DNA of 64,000 nucleotides from Bacteroidota bacterium. Lineage in GTDB: Bacteria > Bacteroidota > Bacteroidia > Chitinophagales > Chitinophagaceae. The translations under genes and the position numbers were made by a program. The DNA is taken from the NCBI GenBank assembly GCA_016183765.1, contig JACPEA010000011.1, positions 558,001-622,000 of the forward strand. The letters are read 5' to 3'. The notes below the pieces were generated by a model. That model did no database searches and was not told the origin of the DNA. It saw only the letters and a list, made by a program, of their open reading frames with translations. Of the stretch, positions 17,987 to 26,866 are shown piece after piece (within the stretch, counting starts at the first letter, position 1; every line of letters starts with the position of its first letter).

Positions 17987-18901
17987 TCAGGAAGGCTGTA
18001 TGGTCTCCGTCTGCTTTTTAAAGTTAGCAAGGTAAACCCCGGTAAAGATGAGGATGGCGGCAGTTAGTTTGGTTACGTTGAAATGCTCTCCTGCAAATAC
18101 AATGGCGATCACTGCTGCAAATACAGGTTGTGTATAGATATAAGCCCCGGTTGCCGAAGCGCCAATAATAGAAATGCCATACACATTCAGCAGGTAAGCC
18201 AGAAAAGTGGCGCCTACGGCCACAGCGGCCAGTGCCAGCCATTGTGCCAATCCAAAGCCCGCCCAGTTGGTGGCGAGGAACTCCTGCATACCAAAGGGGA
18301 GTATGACAAGCGAGCCAAATGTGAAGATCCATCTGAGAACCTGTATGCCACTGTAGGTCTGCATGAGCGGACGCACCAGCACCAGGTAAAACGCATAGGA
18401 AACTGCATTGATCAGTACCATGATATCACCAAGTAACAGGTTGCTGCCACTGTGCCCCGGGTCTTTCAGCAAGATCAGTAAAGTAGCACCACCAATGCCC
18501 AATACCAGCCCCGTGAATTTCAATAAGGTAAAACCCTCCCGCAACAGCCATGCGGCGATCAGGGTGATAAAAATAGGCGTGGCCAGCGACAATAAAGAAC
18601 TGTGAATAGGTGTGGTAAGTGATACCCCCTTGATAAAAAAGATCTGGTTGATCACTACCCCAGTCAAAGCGCAAAGAAGAAAACGGGGAATATGTTTCCG
18701 CTCGAGCCTCACTTTGCCGGGTTTGAAGAGGAAAAGTGTCCAGAACAGGAACAGGCTTACCAGTATCCGTACTACATTTAAGGCAAAAGGGTGCAGGTAG
18801 GTGGGTGTAATATATTTTACGATCGCATAATTGGCCCCAAAAATAAAATTGGCACCCAATACAGCGGCATGTGCTTTGGTGTTACGGGTCATGGAAAGCA
18901 A
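17987..18901 (-). CDS. EamA/DMT-superfamily permease
   Basis: 304 residues with ten hydrophobic segments arranged as two EamA repeats (about 10-140 and 155-295). The sequences VLGANFIFGANYAIVKY at the start and GASATGAYIYTQPVFAAVIA near the end are typical. DMT permeases of this group usually export small metabolites or amino acids; the substrate is not apparent. It is convergent with the sixA-like gene (12 bp gap) and follows the glycosyltransferase on the same strand by 43 bp. That gap holds a remnant of the intergenic array. Confidence 0.87.
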   Translation of the reverse strand: MLSMTRNTKAHAAVLGANFIFGANYAIVKYITPTYLHPFALNVVRILVSLFLFWTLFLFKPGKVRLERKHIPRFLLCALTGVVINQIFFIKGVSLTTPIHSSLLSLATPIFITLIAAWLLREGFTLLKFTGLVLGIGGATLLILLKDPGHSGSNLLLGDIMVLINAVSYAFYLVLVRPLMQTYSGIQVLRWIFTFGSLVILPFGMQEFLATNWAGFGLAQWLALAAVAVGATFLAYLLNVYGISIIGASATGAYIYTQPVFAAVIAIVFAGEHFNVTKLTAAILIFTGVYLANFKKQTETIQPS

Positions 18902-18907
18902 AGGTAG

Positions 18908-18944
18908 GATAATGCGGGGGAGTGAGTAGGGAGTAGTGAGGGGG
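18908..18944. repeat. Small remnant of the heptad array family
   Basis: GGGGGAGTGAGTAGGGAGTAG plus a following GTGAGGGGG (bases 18915-18944) matches the GTGAGTAGGGAGTA module found at the inner ends of loci A, B, C and E. No opposing arm is present here. Confidence 0.55.
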
Positions 18945-20036
18945 TTATTGAAGAAGAGAACTATTGAGCAGAGGGGGCAGGTCGGTTTCCCCGAATGTAA
19001 TTAGGGAGACCTGCTGGTAAGAAAAAGTTTCGGCCATGGGTAAGTGTTTGCTGCAGTCGAACCGGTCTTGCGAAAAAGATAAACAGTATCCCTTTTCCTG
19101 TAATCGCTCGGCAAGGTATTCCTGTTCCGTTTGGCCTGGGGTGGGTATGAGTATTGCTTTTTTATGAAGCGATAGTAGCTCCATTACGCTGGTATACCCG
19201 CTGCGGCAGACAATATAGTCGCTCTGGTTAATGGCTTCTTCCAGTTCGCTGCCACGCAGATGATTTTTGACGGTAACCTTCTCGTCGATAAAAATAGTTT
19301 CCGCTTCTCCCGGTTTACCCCGCACCAGTAAACAGGTGCTGTTCAGTTTGGGCAATCCCTGTATGATTTTTTCTTCAAGCAGGCTTCTCTGCGGCTCAGG
19401 CCCGGAGAGCAGGATGCAGTAATCGTATTTTTTTCCCAGCTTCTTTTCACGGAACCGGGAAAGAACTCCCATATACCTGACAGGTATTGCGGGCAATTGT
19501 TCGGGATGGGATAAAATGCCGGCAAGATTATGTTCCCCTTCTGTATCAGGTACCCAGCAGGCAGAGAACCGGTTGATATATCGGTAGTTGATGTATTGCA
19601 GGATCTTTTGTAACCACCCGAACGGCGCTTTGATGATAAGCTGGTGCGTGATGAATATACAGGAAACCTTTTCCGAATATAAACCGTACCGGTTATCGGA
19701 GATCACTAGGTTGATCTGGTGCTGGTCGATCACCTGTTGCAGCCATTGGTGTTCTTCGCTGATCAGTCTTTTCAGGCGCGGCAACTGTTTCATCAGTGCC
19801 AGTGCCAGTCCAGCACGGGTACCCGCATACCGAACCCGGTAACCCGGGATGGGCAGTATGGTAAGCATGGGAAATTCCTGGTTCAGCAGGTGGGCCTGTG
19901 CGCCATCGGCAGCAATGATGACATTGAACCCATTGGTTACCAACGCCCTGATAATGGGAATGCAGCGTGTTGCGTGGCCCAGTCCCCAATCGAGCGGGGC
20001 CACCAGTACCGTATGTATGTTAAAATTATCAGGCAA
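18945..20036 (-). CDS. Glycosyltransferase, GT28/MurG-like fold
   Basis: 363 residues. The N-terminal half starts VLVAPLDWGLGHATRCIPIIRAL, the GLGHATR loop of GT-B enzymes that follow sugar-nucleotide and lipid acceptors. The C-terminal half has DYIVCRSGYTSVMELLSLHKKAILIPTP, the donor-binding Glyco_tran_28_C signature, in two stretches. The protein is predicted to be peripheral to the membrane and without a signal peptide. The acceptor is not known; a glycolipid role is plausible from the family. It is divergent from the small lipoprotein gene, with 52 bp between the starts. Confidence 0.85.
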   Translation of the reverse strand: MPDNFNIHTVLVAPLDWGLGHATRCIPIIRALVTNGFNVIIAADGAQAHLLNQEFPMLTILPIPGYRVRYAGTRAGLALALMKQLPRLKRLISEEHQWLQQVIDQHQINLVISDNRYGLYSEKVSCIFITHQLIIKAPFGWLQKILQYINYRYINRFSACWVPDTEGEHNLAGILSHPEQLPAIPVRYMGVLSRFREKKLGKKYDYCILLSGPEPQRSLLEEKIIQGLPKLNSTCLLVRGKPGEAETIFIDEKVTVKNHLRGSELEEAINQSDYIVCRSGYTSVMELLSLHKKAILIPTPGQTEQEYLAERLQEKGYCLSFSQDRFDCSKHLPMAETFSYQQVSLITFGETDLPPLLNSSLLQ

Positions 20037-20088
20037 AACGATTTGTTTGGTAAGTGTACGGCGTAAAATAGTATTTTAGAACGCGAAT

Positions 20089-20214
20089 ATGAAGATGAAA
20101 ATAAACCAAATAATCGTTTTGTTGTTGTTGGTATCACTGGTATGTGGTTCCTGTGGTCTTTTGAACAGGAATAAAAACTCAAAACTCTGCGGTTGCCCGC
20201 CCAGTCACCGATAA
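20089..20214 (+). CDS. Small lipoprotein with a CGCP tail (41 residues)
   Basis: A short frame of 41 codons. It has a basic start (MKMKINQ), a leucine-rich hydrophobic core (IIVLLLLVSLVCGSC) ending in a lipobox-like cysteine at residue 22 (or 19), then LLNRNKNSKL and a C-terminal CGCPPSHR. The layout is that of a bacterial lipoprotein whose mature part is only about 20 residues. A minus-7-like TATTTTAG at 20072-20079 lies 9 bp ahead of the ATG. The next gene starts 15 bp downstream and is probably in the same operon. Function unknown; the paired cysteines and histidine could bind metal. Confidence 0.7.
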   Translation: MKMKINQIIVLLLLVSLVCGSCGLLNRNKNSKLCGCPPSHR

Positions 20215-20228
20215 TATTTGATTAGCCT

Positions 20229-20468
20229 ATGAACAGGGATTTGCTGGTTTTATCTTCTTCTGCACAACGCAACCCACAGCTGATGGAGCATGAGCTCGTA
20301 CAGTTGCACCAACTGTTGTTCGATACCGAGAACTGGGCAGCATTTTCCATTGCCAACGAGATCATCGATATCAACCGGCGGAGGATCATCCGCAAGACAC
20401 ACCTGATCCAGCAGGTATTAACGGAACGAAGGCAGAAACCTTTTGTGTTTACCTGTAATAAGAATTGA
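20229..20468 (+). CDS. Hypothetical small soluble protein
   Basis: 79 residues, not recognised. Rich in charged and polar residues, with a helical centre (LMEHELVQLHQLLFDTENWAAF, given here in part) and an arginine-rich stretch NRRRIIRKTH near residues 48-58. It has no signal or membrane segment. It follows the small lipoprotein by 14 bp and shares its strand, so it is probably co-transcribed. Codon use is like the neighbours. Confidence 0.6.
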   Translation: MNRDLLVLSSSAQRNPQLMEHELVQLHQLLFDTENWAAFSIANEIIDINRRRIIRKTHLIQQVLTERRQKPFVFTCNKN

Positions 20469-20567
20469 AAGGGTTATCCGGGTCCGTCACAAAACCATTT
20501 AGTAAAACGAAGAACTGTGTATATTTAACTTGTACCAGTAAAGATCAGCATCACTTAACCAGTTGGC

Positions 20568-20930
20568 ATGAGCAACACCGCCCATCACGATGAACGTATA
20601 GCTAAAATGACCTTCGCTTCGGTCTATCCGCATTATCTCAATAAGGTTGAGAGGAAAGGAAGAACAAAAGAGGAACTGCACCAGGTAATTGAATGGCTTA
20701 CCGGCTACAATAACAAAGATCTTCAAAGCCTGATCGACAAAAAACTGACTTTTGAAGAATTTTTCCAGGAGGCAACGCTGCCTGCCAATACACATCTTAT
20801 CACGGACCTGATATGCGGCTATCGGGTAGAAGAAATTGAAAATCCTTTGACACAGAAGGTTAGGTATTTAGACAAACTGGTAGACGAATTAGCCAAAGGC
20901 AAAAAGATGGAAAAGATTCTACGCATGTAG
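20568..20930 (+). CDS. DUF2200 family protein
   Basis: A 120-residue soluble protein. Its [19 protein letters not shown], then [20 protein letters not shown], and the late [24 protein letters not shown] match the conserved layout I know from DUF2200 proteins, which have no established biochemical function. The length fits the family. Preceded by a 99-bp gap with a TATATTTAAC promoter-like stretch. Confidence is high that the gene is real and fair for the family name. Confidence 0.8.
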   Translation: MSNTAHHDERIAKMTFASVYPHYLNKVERKGRTKEELHQVIEWLTGYNNKDLQSLIDKKLTFEEFFQEATLPANTHLITDLICGYRVEEIENPLTQKVRYLDKLVDELAKGKKMEKILRM

Positions 20931-21023
20931 CAGATCCCCTTCTTTTCTTATTTTCTTTTATGGCTTTTATTGAAAATCCCGCATTAAGTGGAGCCAATTT
21001 CAATAAAAGAAAAACGGAGGGAA

Positions 21024-21059
21024 GAAGAAAAAAAGAGGGTCTCTTATTCGGAGACCCTC
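21024..21059 (-). terminator. Intrinsic terminator of the class I aminotransferase
   Basis: On the minus strand GAGGGTCTC and GAGACCCTC form a 9-bp stem with a 7-nt loop, followed by a T-rich run. It lies 22 bp past the aminotransferase stop. Confidence 0.9.
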
Positions 21060-21080
21060 ACTATAATTTGTGCATCTGCG

Positions 21081-22346
21081 CTACTTCAGTTTCTCTAGCG
21101 CTGCTTCCAGTTTTCCCAGCATTTCGGGGATCTCTTCTTTTTTGCTGGTACCTACACTTAAACGGTACCAGGGACTGTTGGCTCCTGCTCCAAATGCAGA
21201 GAAGGGAACCACCGCCAGCTTGGCTTCTCCAAGAATATAGGAAGTGACATCTGACTGTGAAACCAGTGGTTTGCCATCGGCAGTGCTCTTGCCTGCCAGG
21301 TCTAATTTGATGGTAAGATAAATGGCTGCCTGGGGTGAAACAGAATCAACGGGGTATCCTTTCTTTTGTAAAGTGATCAGTCCGTTATGGATGCTGCGTA
21401 ACCTTTCTTCGATCTCAGCTTTAAAATGAGCCAGGTAGCGGGCGATATTGTCTTTCTGTAACAGGTATTTTGCTACCGCTTTCTGTTCAGCCATGGGTGC
21501 CCAGGCGCCGAGGTGACTCAGGATCGCTTTCATTTTACCGATCACGGTCTCAGGACCCAATGCCCATCCTACCCGAACGCCGGTTGAGGCAAAGACCTTC
21601 GAAATACCATCCACGAAAATGGTATAAGGTTTCATATCAGGTCTGAGTGAAATGGGGTTGTAATGTTCTGTAGTGCCATAAGTGAGCGTCCAGTACATCT
21701 GGTCAAACATCAGGTATAATTTCTTTTCTTCCTCACCACGCTGCCTGTTTTCTTCCAGTATCAGGTCGCAGATCTCTGCCAGTGACTGCTTGGATAAAGT
21801 GGTGCCGGTAGGGTTTTGGGGTGTGCAGATGCAGATCAGTGTAGCGCCCTTGATATGTTTACGAATATCATCCGGTGTGGGCATGAAATCATTTTCAGGT
21901 AAACAATCGATCACACAATGTTCACCATCGGTCATATGAACATAGTGGTTGTTATTCCATGAGGGAACACCATAAATTACTTTATCGCCTTTGTCAACGA
22001 TGGCTTTGAAAATGGTATAGATCAGCGGGCGGCCACCGGATGCGATCTGTATTTCGCCGGGCGAATAATCAATGCCTTCCCATTCTTTGATGAAACTGCT
22101 GACCGCTTTGCGCAGATCAAGTACGCCTTCTGCTGCCGGATAACTGGTATTGCGTTGCTGGTACGATTCGATGATCAAAGATTCCAGCTCTGCGGGGATC
22201 GGGAATACCTGCGGATCAAAATCGCCGATGGTGAAATTGTATATTTTCTCGCCGTTGCGGATGCGTTCGCTGATGGCGTTTCCAAGTTTTACGATCTCAC
22301 TGCCGATGAGGGTTCCGGCCAGCTGGCTTAGTTTGGGTTGGCTCAT
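21081..22346 (-). CDS. Class I/II pyridoxal-phosphate aminotransferase
   Basis: 421 residues from the ATG read from 22346 (MSQPKLSQLAGTLIGSEIVK). The frame is open ten codons further, but the minus-7 box at 22374-22381 places the transcript start downstream of that alternative. Family marks are IASGGRPLIYTIFKA, the CICTPQNPTGTTLS nucleotide-side loop, DGISKVFASTGVRVGWALGP with the PLP lysine in GISK, and YRLSVG near the end. This is the aspartate aminotransferase fold, cytosolic; the amino-acid partner cannot be deduced. Transcribed alone. Confidence 0.92.
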   Translation of the reverse strand: MSQPKLSQLAGTLIGSEIVKLGNAISERIRNGEKIYNFTIGDFDPQVFPIPAELESLIIESYQQRNTSYPAAEGVLDLRKAVSSFIKEWEGIDYSPGEIQIASGGRPLIYTIFKAIVDKGDKVIYGVPSWNNNHYVHMTDGEHCVIDCLPENDFMPTPDDIRKHIKGATLICICTPQNPTGTTLSKQSLAEICDLILEENRQRGEEEKKLYLMFDQMYWTLTYGTTEHYNPISLRPDMKPYTIFVDGISKVFASTGVRVGWALGPETVIGKMKAILSHLGAWAPMAEQKAVAKYLLQKDNIARYLAHFKAEIEERLRSIHNGLITLQKKGYPVDSVSPQAAIYLTIKLDLAGKSTADGKPLVSQSDVTSYILGEAKLAVVPFSAFGAGANSPWYRLSVGTSKKEEIPEMLGKLEAALEKLK

Positions 22347-22373
22347 AAAAAGAAGTTGATTGAAAATCGAGCG

Positions 22374-22381
22374 CAAAATTA
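22374..22381 (-). promoter_or_regulatory. Minus-7 box of the class I aminotransferase
   Basis: TAATTTTG on the minus strand, 27 bp before the chosen ATG. It decides the start codon because the longer frame would begin inside or ahead of the promoter. Confidence 0.55.
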
Positions 22382-22544
22382 CACCATTGACCGGTGGGGC
22401 TGTGAAATAATTGGTAGTAGCCGGGATTTATGTCACTCATATGACAAATAACATCTATTTTATGATCTGGTAGTCATTGATATACAGATCCGGATACCCG
22501 TATGTATGTGTTTTTTCCTTAATTTGGAATTGGAAAATAACCGG

Positions 22545-23252
22545 ATGAAAAAAAAGATCCTGATCATCGACGATGACATCCTGATCATCACCATGCTCAC
22601 CAAACTCATCAGCCTGTATCCTGCGCTGGAGCTGGTGGGCACCTGCAAGTCGTTCCAGGAAGCCAAACAGTTTTTTGAACGGGAACTGGTGGATATTGTG
22701 CTGCTCGATATTGAACTTTCAGATGGGCATGGTTTTGACCTGATCCCGTTCATATCCGGGAGTCCTGGCATTGTTGTGATCACGGGAAATGAGAACTATG
22801 CGTTCACGGCATTTGAGATAGGCGCCATAGATTTTCTGAAAAAACCGATCCTGCCTAACCGTTTCAAAAAAAGTATCGATAAGATCTTTGCGCGCGAAGT
22901 GCCGGTTACATCGTTGCCAGTGGCCGCAGAAAAGGAAAAACCCTTCCTGTTCATCAAAACCGGGGTCAAGATCATCAAAATAGAGATCGACCGTTTATTG
23001 TATGCAGAAGCCCTGCGTGATTATATCAAACTGGTGCTCAGCGGACAGGAAACGCACCTGGTAAACCTCTCTTTATCCGAATTGTCGCGCCGGCTGGCCA
23101 ACTATGGTTTTTTGCAGGTGCACCGTTCGTATGTGGTAGGTATCCGTCACATCAAGCAGGTACAGGACGATATCATTTACCTGCAGGAGAACAATACACC
23201 CATCCCGATCGGTAAAACCTACAAGTCTGTTATTGGAAACTTATTGAAGTAA
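22545..23252 (+). CDS. LytTR-type response regulator
   Basis: 235 residues from the ATG at 22545 (MKKKILIIDDDILIITML). A receiver domain covers about 1-120, with the acidic pair D10/D11 and phosphoacceptor D55 in VLLDIELSDG. The switch residues are VITGNE and the lysine in FLKKPI. A LytTR DNA-binding domain covers about 140-235 (LLYAEALRDYIKLVL, FLQVHRSYVVGIRHI). It would act as a transcription regulator under a partner histidine kinase, commonly a membrane kinase with a 5TM or HisKA_7TM region, which is not encoded beside it here. The alternative longer start at 22506 overlaps a promoter-like TTAATTTG and is not favoured. Confidence 0.92.
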   Translation: MKKKILIIDDDILIITMLTKLISLYPALELVGTCKSFQEAKQFFERELVDIVLLDIELSDGHGFDLIPFISGSPGIVVITGNENYAFTAFEIGAIDFLKKPILPNRFKKSIDKIFAREVPVTSLPVAAEKEKPFLFIKTGVKIIKIEIDRLLYAEALRDYIKLVLSGQETHLVNLSLSELSRRLANYGFLQVHRSYVVGIRHIKQVQDDIIYLQENNTPIPIGKTYKSVIGNLLK

Positions 23253-23283
23253 ACCAAAAAATGGCGGCAGGGGGCCCGCCATT
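23253..23283 (-). terminator. Hairpin with minus-strand U-tract
   Basis: AATGGCGG (23260-23267) pairs with CCGCCATT (23276-23283). On the minus strand the stem is followed by TTTTTT, so it would stop leftward transcription before it enters the LytTR gene antisense. Confidence 0.6.
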
Positions 23284-23423
23284 CTGGTTATGAAGGGGGG
23301 GGTAATACATTTTTGGAACCGGGTCGCTTCCAGCCAACCTGTCCTGCAAAGGTCTATTCTTGCCTTCGTTGGTTATTACGTTCCTCTTCCAACGGAGCTC
23401 TATTTTCTGCAAACAGACCTCTC

Positions 23424-23452
23424 TAAAAGACAAAAGGCCCACCGGGCCTTTT
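23424..23452 (-). terminator. Intrinsic terminator of the sortilin-like gene
   Basis: AAAAGGCCC and GGGCCTTTT form a 9-bp stem with a 3-nt loop at 23432-23452. Minus-strand sequence after it is T-rich. It lies about 60 bp past the stop of the gene to its right. Confidence 0.75.
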
Positions 23453-23459
23453 GCAAAAT

Positions 23460-23506
23460 TCAATCACTCAATCACTCAATCACTCACCCACTCATTCACT
23501 CATTGA
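23460..23506. repeat. Period-8 CAATCACT array after a stop codon
   Basis: Six imperfect copies of TCAATCAC / TCACCCAC / TCATTCAC. Read on the minus strand, which is the coding strand of the adjacent gene, it is TGAG/TGAT repeated. TGA then falls in every reading frame a few bases after the stop at 23509. Confidence 0.65.
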
Positions 23507-23508
23507 TC

Positions 23509-26500
23509 TTATTCGATCGGTTTATAATCTTTGAACAGTTTCACAGGTGCGTTTTCCGCCAGTGATCTGTACTCTTTCCATTTGCCATCAAAGAATGCAT
23601 TGGCTTTGGTAACGACTGCGGAGATCATGTTTTCGGCATCCTGCATCAGGCGTTCTTCCTGTGCGCCGGGTGCAACACGTTTGCCGAGTACAAACATACG
23701 GGCTTCGCCGAAAATACTGTTCACGGTTACCTGTGGTACATTTCCGTAACCTTGTTTTTCCTGGGGTTTACCGTTCAGTTGTTCGCGGATGGCTTTTAAA
23801 CCTTCCTGAACCGCTTTGCCCACTTTGCGCAAAGTGTCGGCCTGTTTGGCATCCATATCTTTCAGGTTGGCTTCGATCTTTTTGATGATCTCATCCGCTT
23901 CTGTCAGACGGTCGTTCAGGTTAGTCAGTTTCAGGGTCTGTTTGTCCAGTCTTGCATTGGCTTTGCGGATGGCATCGCGTACTTCTTTGCTGAGCGGTGC
24001 ATTGGGATCGTCATTTACCACTACCAGGGTGCTATCGGTATGGTCTTTACCCAGGCTGAACACAACTTTATAGGTGCCCGGATCAACGGGTAAACCACCC
24101 GGTTCAGCTTCACCGGCGCCACCGCCACCGCGGCGTCCACCACGTCCACCACCGGCCTGGCGTACGCCCTTACCTTCCATGCCCCAGTAGAAGCGGTTAA
24201 AACCACTGTCGGCTTTGGTGCGCAGGGTGCGTACCTGCACATTAGCTGCATCGAAAATGCGTATGGTAGCCGTATCGGCCAGTTTGTTCTTGCCGGTATC
24301 TGCAGCGGTCTTGTTCACAAAGAAGCTGAGTGCGGCACCGGTTCTTCGGTTTTCTCCTTCATAACTTCCCCAGATGCTGTATTCGATACCGGATGCATTT
24401 TTAATATTGGCCTGGTATCCTTGAGGAGCGTCGAAAGCCATTAATTTTTTGGCAGGCATGATGCCTTTGCCGGCTGCGATCTTTCTCAGCGGACGGATAT
24501 CATCCAGGATCCACAGCGCCCTTCCGAAAGTTGCGATCACCAGGTCCGCTTCCCTTTCCTGGATAGCCAGGTCGTAGGTTGAAACAGAAGGGTAACCATT
24601 TTTGAACTGCTGATAGGTAAGGCCGTTATCGAGGCTAACCCAGAGGCCCTGTTCGGTTCCTACAAAGATCAGGTTGGGTTCAACAGGGTCCTGTATCAGG
24701 CACAGAGCATAACCGGTCACTTTCTTTTCATCAACCATGCGTGTCCAGGTTTTACCAAAATCGCTGGTGCGGAAGATATAGGGTTTCATGTCGCCCCGGC
24801 GGTAATCATTGGCCACTACGAATGCTTCGCCGGCATTGTGACGTGAAGCGCGGATCTGTGGTACCCACGCACCCAGCGGCATGCCGGGTATCTTACCACG
24901 GAAATTGGTCCAGCTTTTGCCGCCATCGGTAGTGAGCTGCACATTGCCGTCATCGGTTCCAACCCAGATCACACCCTGCTGTTTGGCAGATGGTTCAATG
25001 GCCAGGATGGTACAATAGTTTTCGGCGCCGGTGATATCAATAGAAATACCTCCGTTGCTGCTCTGGTCTATTTTGGCACTGTCGTTGGTGGTCAGGTCCG
25101 GGGAGATCAGTTCCCAGGAAGCGCCGCGGTTGGTACTTTTATTCACAAACTGGCTGCCGTAGTAGATGGTGGCCTTATCAAAAGGATCCTGTGCTATGGC
25201 TGAGTTCCAGTTAAAACGTTGCCTGGTTTTCATATCGGGTCTGGGTGGGCGTATGTTCCACTCTTCGCCGGTAGCTATGTTGTAACGGTTCACATTTCCT
25301 CCCTGGCTCATTGAGTATACCCAGTTAGGATCTTCCGGATCGGGCATCACGTCAAATCCATCACCGCCGTTCACTCCCTGCCAATAGGCGTTGCGGATGC
25401 CGCTGCGTACCCATACATAGGCGGGGCCGTGCCAGCTGCCGTTATCCTGTAAACCTCCCATGACATTATAAGGAATGCGGTTGTCTACGTTGATGTGGTA
25501 GAACTGTCCCAGCGGAAGTTTCTCATCAAACTGCCAGGTCTTGCCCCGGTCGCGGGTAATGGCGATACCGCCATCATTACCGTCGATGATGAAGGAAGAA
25601 TTGGTGGGATGTATCCACCATGCATGGTGATCCGGGTGAATGCCGGCATAAGGGATGATGGTGGTGGAGAATGTTTTACCGCCATCTTCACTCATGGTGA
25701 TCATCTGGTTGATGTTGAACAGACGGTTTTCATTCTGCGGATCTACTGCGATATCCTGGAAATAGAAAGCGCGGTTGGTCACCACGGATGGTTCACTGTT
25801 TACCAGCTGCCATTTCTGTCCGCCATCATCTGAACGGTACAGTCCGTTTTTGGTGGCTTCCACCAGTGCGTATATGCGGTTGGGATCGTTGCGGCTGATG
25901 GTGATGCCGATACGGCCATATTCGCCAGCAGGCAGACCTTCTTCCTTGCCTAATTTTTTGAATGATTTACCGGCATCATAGGTCACATACAGTCCACTGC
26001 CGCTGCCGCCGCCTTTCAGGCTCCAGGGAGTACGTTTGTGCTGGTACATGTTCACCAGTAATTTGTTGGGGTTGGAGGGGTCCATCACCATATCACCCAC
26101 ACCGCTGGTATCATTGGTGTGAAGGATCAGTTTCCAGGTTTCGCCGCCATCGGTTGTTTTATACAATCCCCTTTCTGCGTGTTCGGCAAAAGGGTTGCCC
26201 ATCACACCGGCATACACCACATCCGGGTTATTGGGGTCGATGATGATGCGGTGGATATTGCGGGTCTTCTGCAGGCCCATGCATTTCCAGGTTTTACCGC
26301 CATCCAGGCTCTTGTAAATACCCTCGCCCAGACTGATGGAGTTACGCGGATTGCCTTCACCGGTACCTGCCCATACCACGCTGGGGTTAGACTGGGTAAT
26401 GGCAACAGAACCGATGTTCTGTATGGGCTGCTCGTCAAACACGGGTGTCCAGCTGCCGCCGCCGTTCTCGGTTTTCCATACACCACCACTGGCAGTTCCC

Positions 26501-26679
26501 AGGAAAATGGTATTGGGATTGGTCCAGACAGCATCAATAGATGTAACACGGCCACTCATACCGGCCGGGCCGATATTGCGGGGTTTCAGGTTTTTGAAAT
26601 GTTTGGACAGGTCGGCTTGCTGCGCAAATAGCCCAACAGAAGCCATGATCATCGATGTGACCAGGAAGATTTTTCTCAT
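23509..26679 (-). CDS. Exported VPS10/sortilin-like beta-propeller protein
   Basis: 1,056 residues from the ATG read from 26679, which begins a signal peptide (MRKIFLVTSMIMASVGLFAQ); the frame is open upstream but without signal character. The first two thirds hold repeated BNR/Asp-box-like blades (DGGKTWKCMG, DGGETWKLIL, DGGQKWQLVN, DRGKTWQFDE, DGGKSWTNFR). These are typical of the sortilin/VPS10 or glycosyl hydrolase-like propellers common in Bacteroidota. A glycine/arginine-rich insertion (GGRGGRRGGGGAGEAEPGG) occurs near residue 850. The C-terminal part has a coiled-coil region (about 915-985). No catalytic residues can be assigned. Likely periplasmic or surface-exposed. Confidence 0.88.
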   Translation of the reverse strand: MRKIFLVTSMIMASVGLFAQQADLSKHFKNLKPRNIGPAGMSGRVTSIDAVWTNPNTIFLGTASGGVWKTENGGGSWTPVFDEQPIQNIGSVAITQSNPSVVWAGTGEGNPRNSISLGEGIYKSLDGGKTWKCMGLQKTRNIHRIIIDPNNPDVVYAGVMGNPFAEHAERGLYKTTDGGETWKLILHTNDTSGVGDMVMDPSNPNKLLVNMYQHKRTPWSLKGGGSGSGLYVTYDAGKSFKKLGKEEGLPAGEYGRIGITISRNDPNRIYALVEATKNGLYRSDDGGQKWQLVNSEPSVVTNRAFYFQDIAVDPQNENRLFNINQMITMSEDGGKTFSTTIIPYAGIHPDHHAWWIHPTNSSFIIDGNDGGIAITRDRGKTWQFDEKLPLGQFYHINVDNRIPYNVMGGLQDNGSWHGPAYVWVRSGIRNAYWQGVNGGDGFDVMPDPEDPNWVYSMSQGGNVNRYNIATGEEWNIRPPRPDMKTRQRFNWNSAIAQDPFDKATIYYGSQFVNKSTNRGASWELISPDLTTNDSAKIDQSSNGGISIDITGAENYCTILAIEPSAKQQGVIWVGTDDGNVQLTTDGGKSWTNFRGKIPGMPLGAWVPQIRASRHNAGEAFVVANDYRRGDMKPYIFRTSDFGKTWTRMVDEKKVTGYALCLIQDPVEPNLIFVGTEQGLWVSLDNGLTYQQFKNGYPSVSTYDLAIQEREADLVIATFGRALWILDDIRPLRKIAAGKGIMPAKKLMAFDAPQGYQANIKNASGIEYSIWGSYEGENRRTGAALSFFVNKTAADTGKNKLADTATIRIFDAANVQVRTLRTKADSGFNRFYWGMEGKGVRQAGGGRGGRRGGGGAGEAEPGGLPVDPGTYKVVFSLGKDHTDSTLVVVNDDPNAPLSKEVRDAIRKANARLDKQTLKLTNLNDRLTEADEIIKKIEANLKDMDAKQADTLRKVGKAVQEGLKAIREQLNGKPQEKQGYGNVPQVTVNSIFGEARMFVLGKRVAPGAQEERLMQDAENMISAVVTKANAFFDGKWKEYRSLAENAPVKLFKDYKPIE

Positions 26680-26866
26680 ACGTGAAAGTTTCAGTCTCGG
26701 AAATTCTGAAATAAACCGGCAACTGCCAAATGATATTGACCTGTGGTTCAGGTATTTCCGCTGAGCAGGCAGAATGCATCGGTGGGTGAAAAAAAACAAC
26801 AAAAAAAGCCGGCAGTCGTGTGATGTAGCAGCTGGAGGGATTATATTTAGTTTTCAAACGAATCAC

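Noticed and set aside
20960..21247. 95-codon plus-strand frame across the aminotransferase terminator
   Set aside because: Covers an obvious terminator and the end of a secure gene on the other strand.
23290..23565. 91-codon plus-strand frame
   Set aside because: Runs through the terminator, the period-8 array and the end of the sortilin-like gene; its C-terminal HSITHPLIHS is repeat translation.
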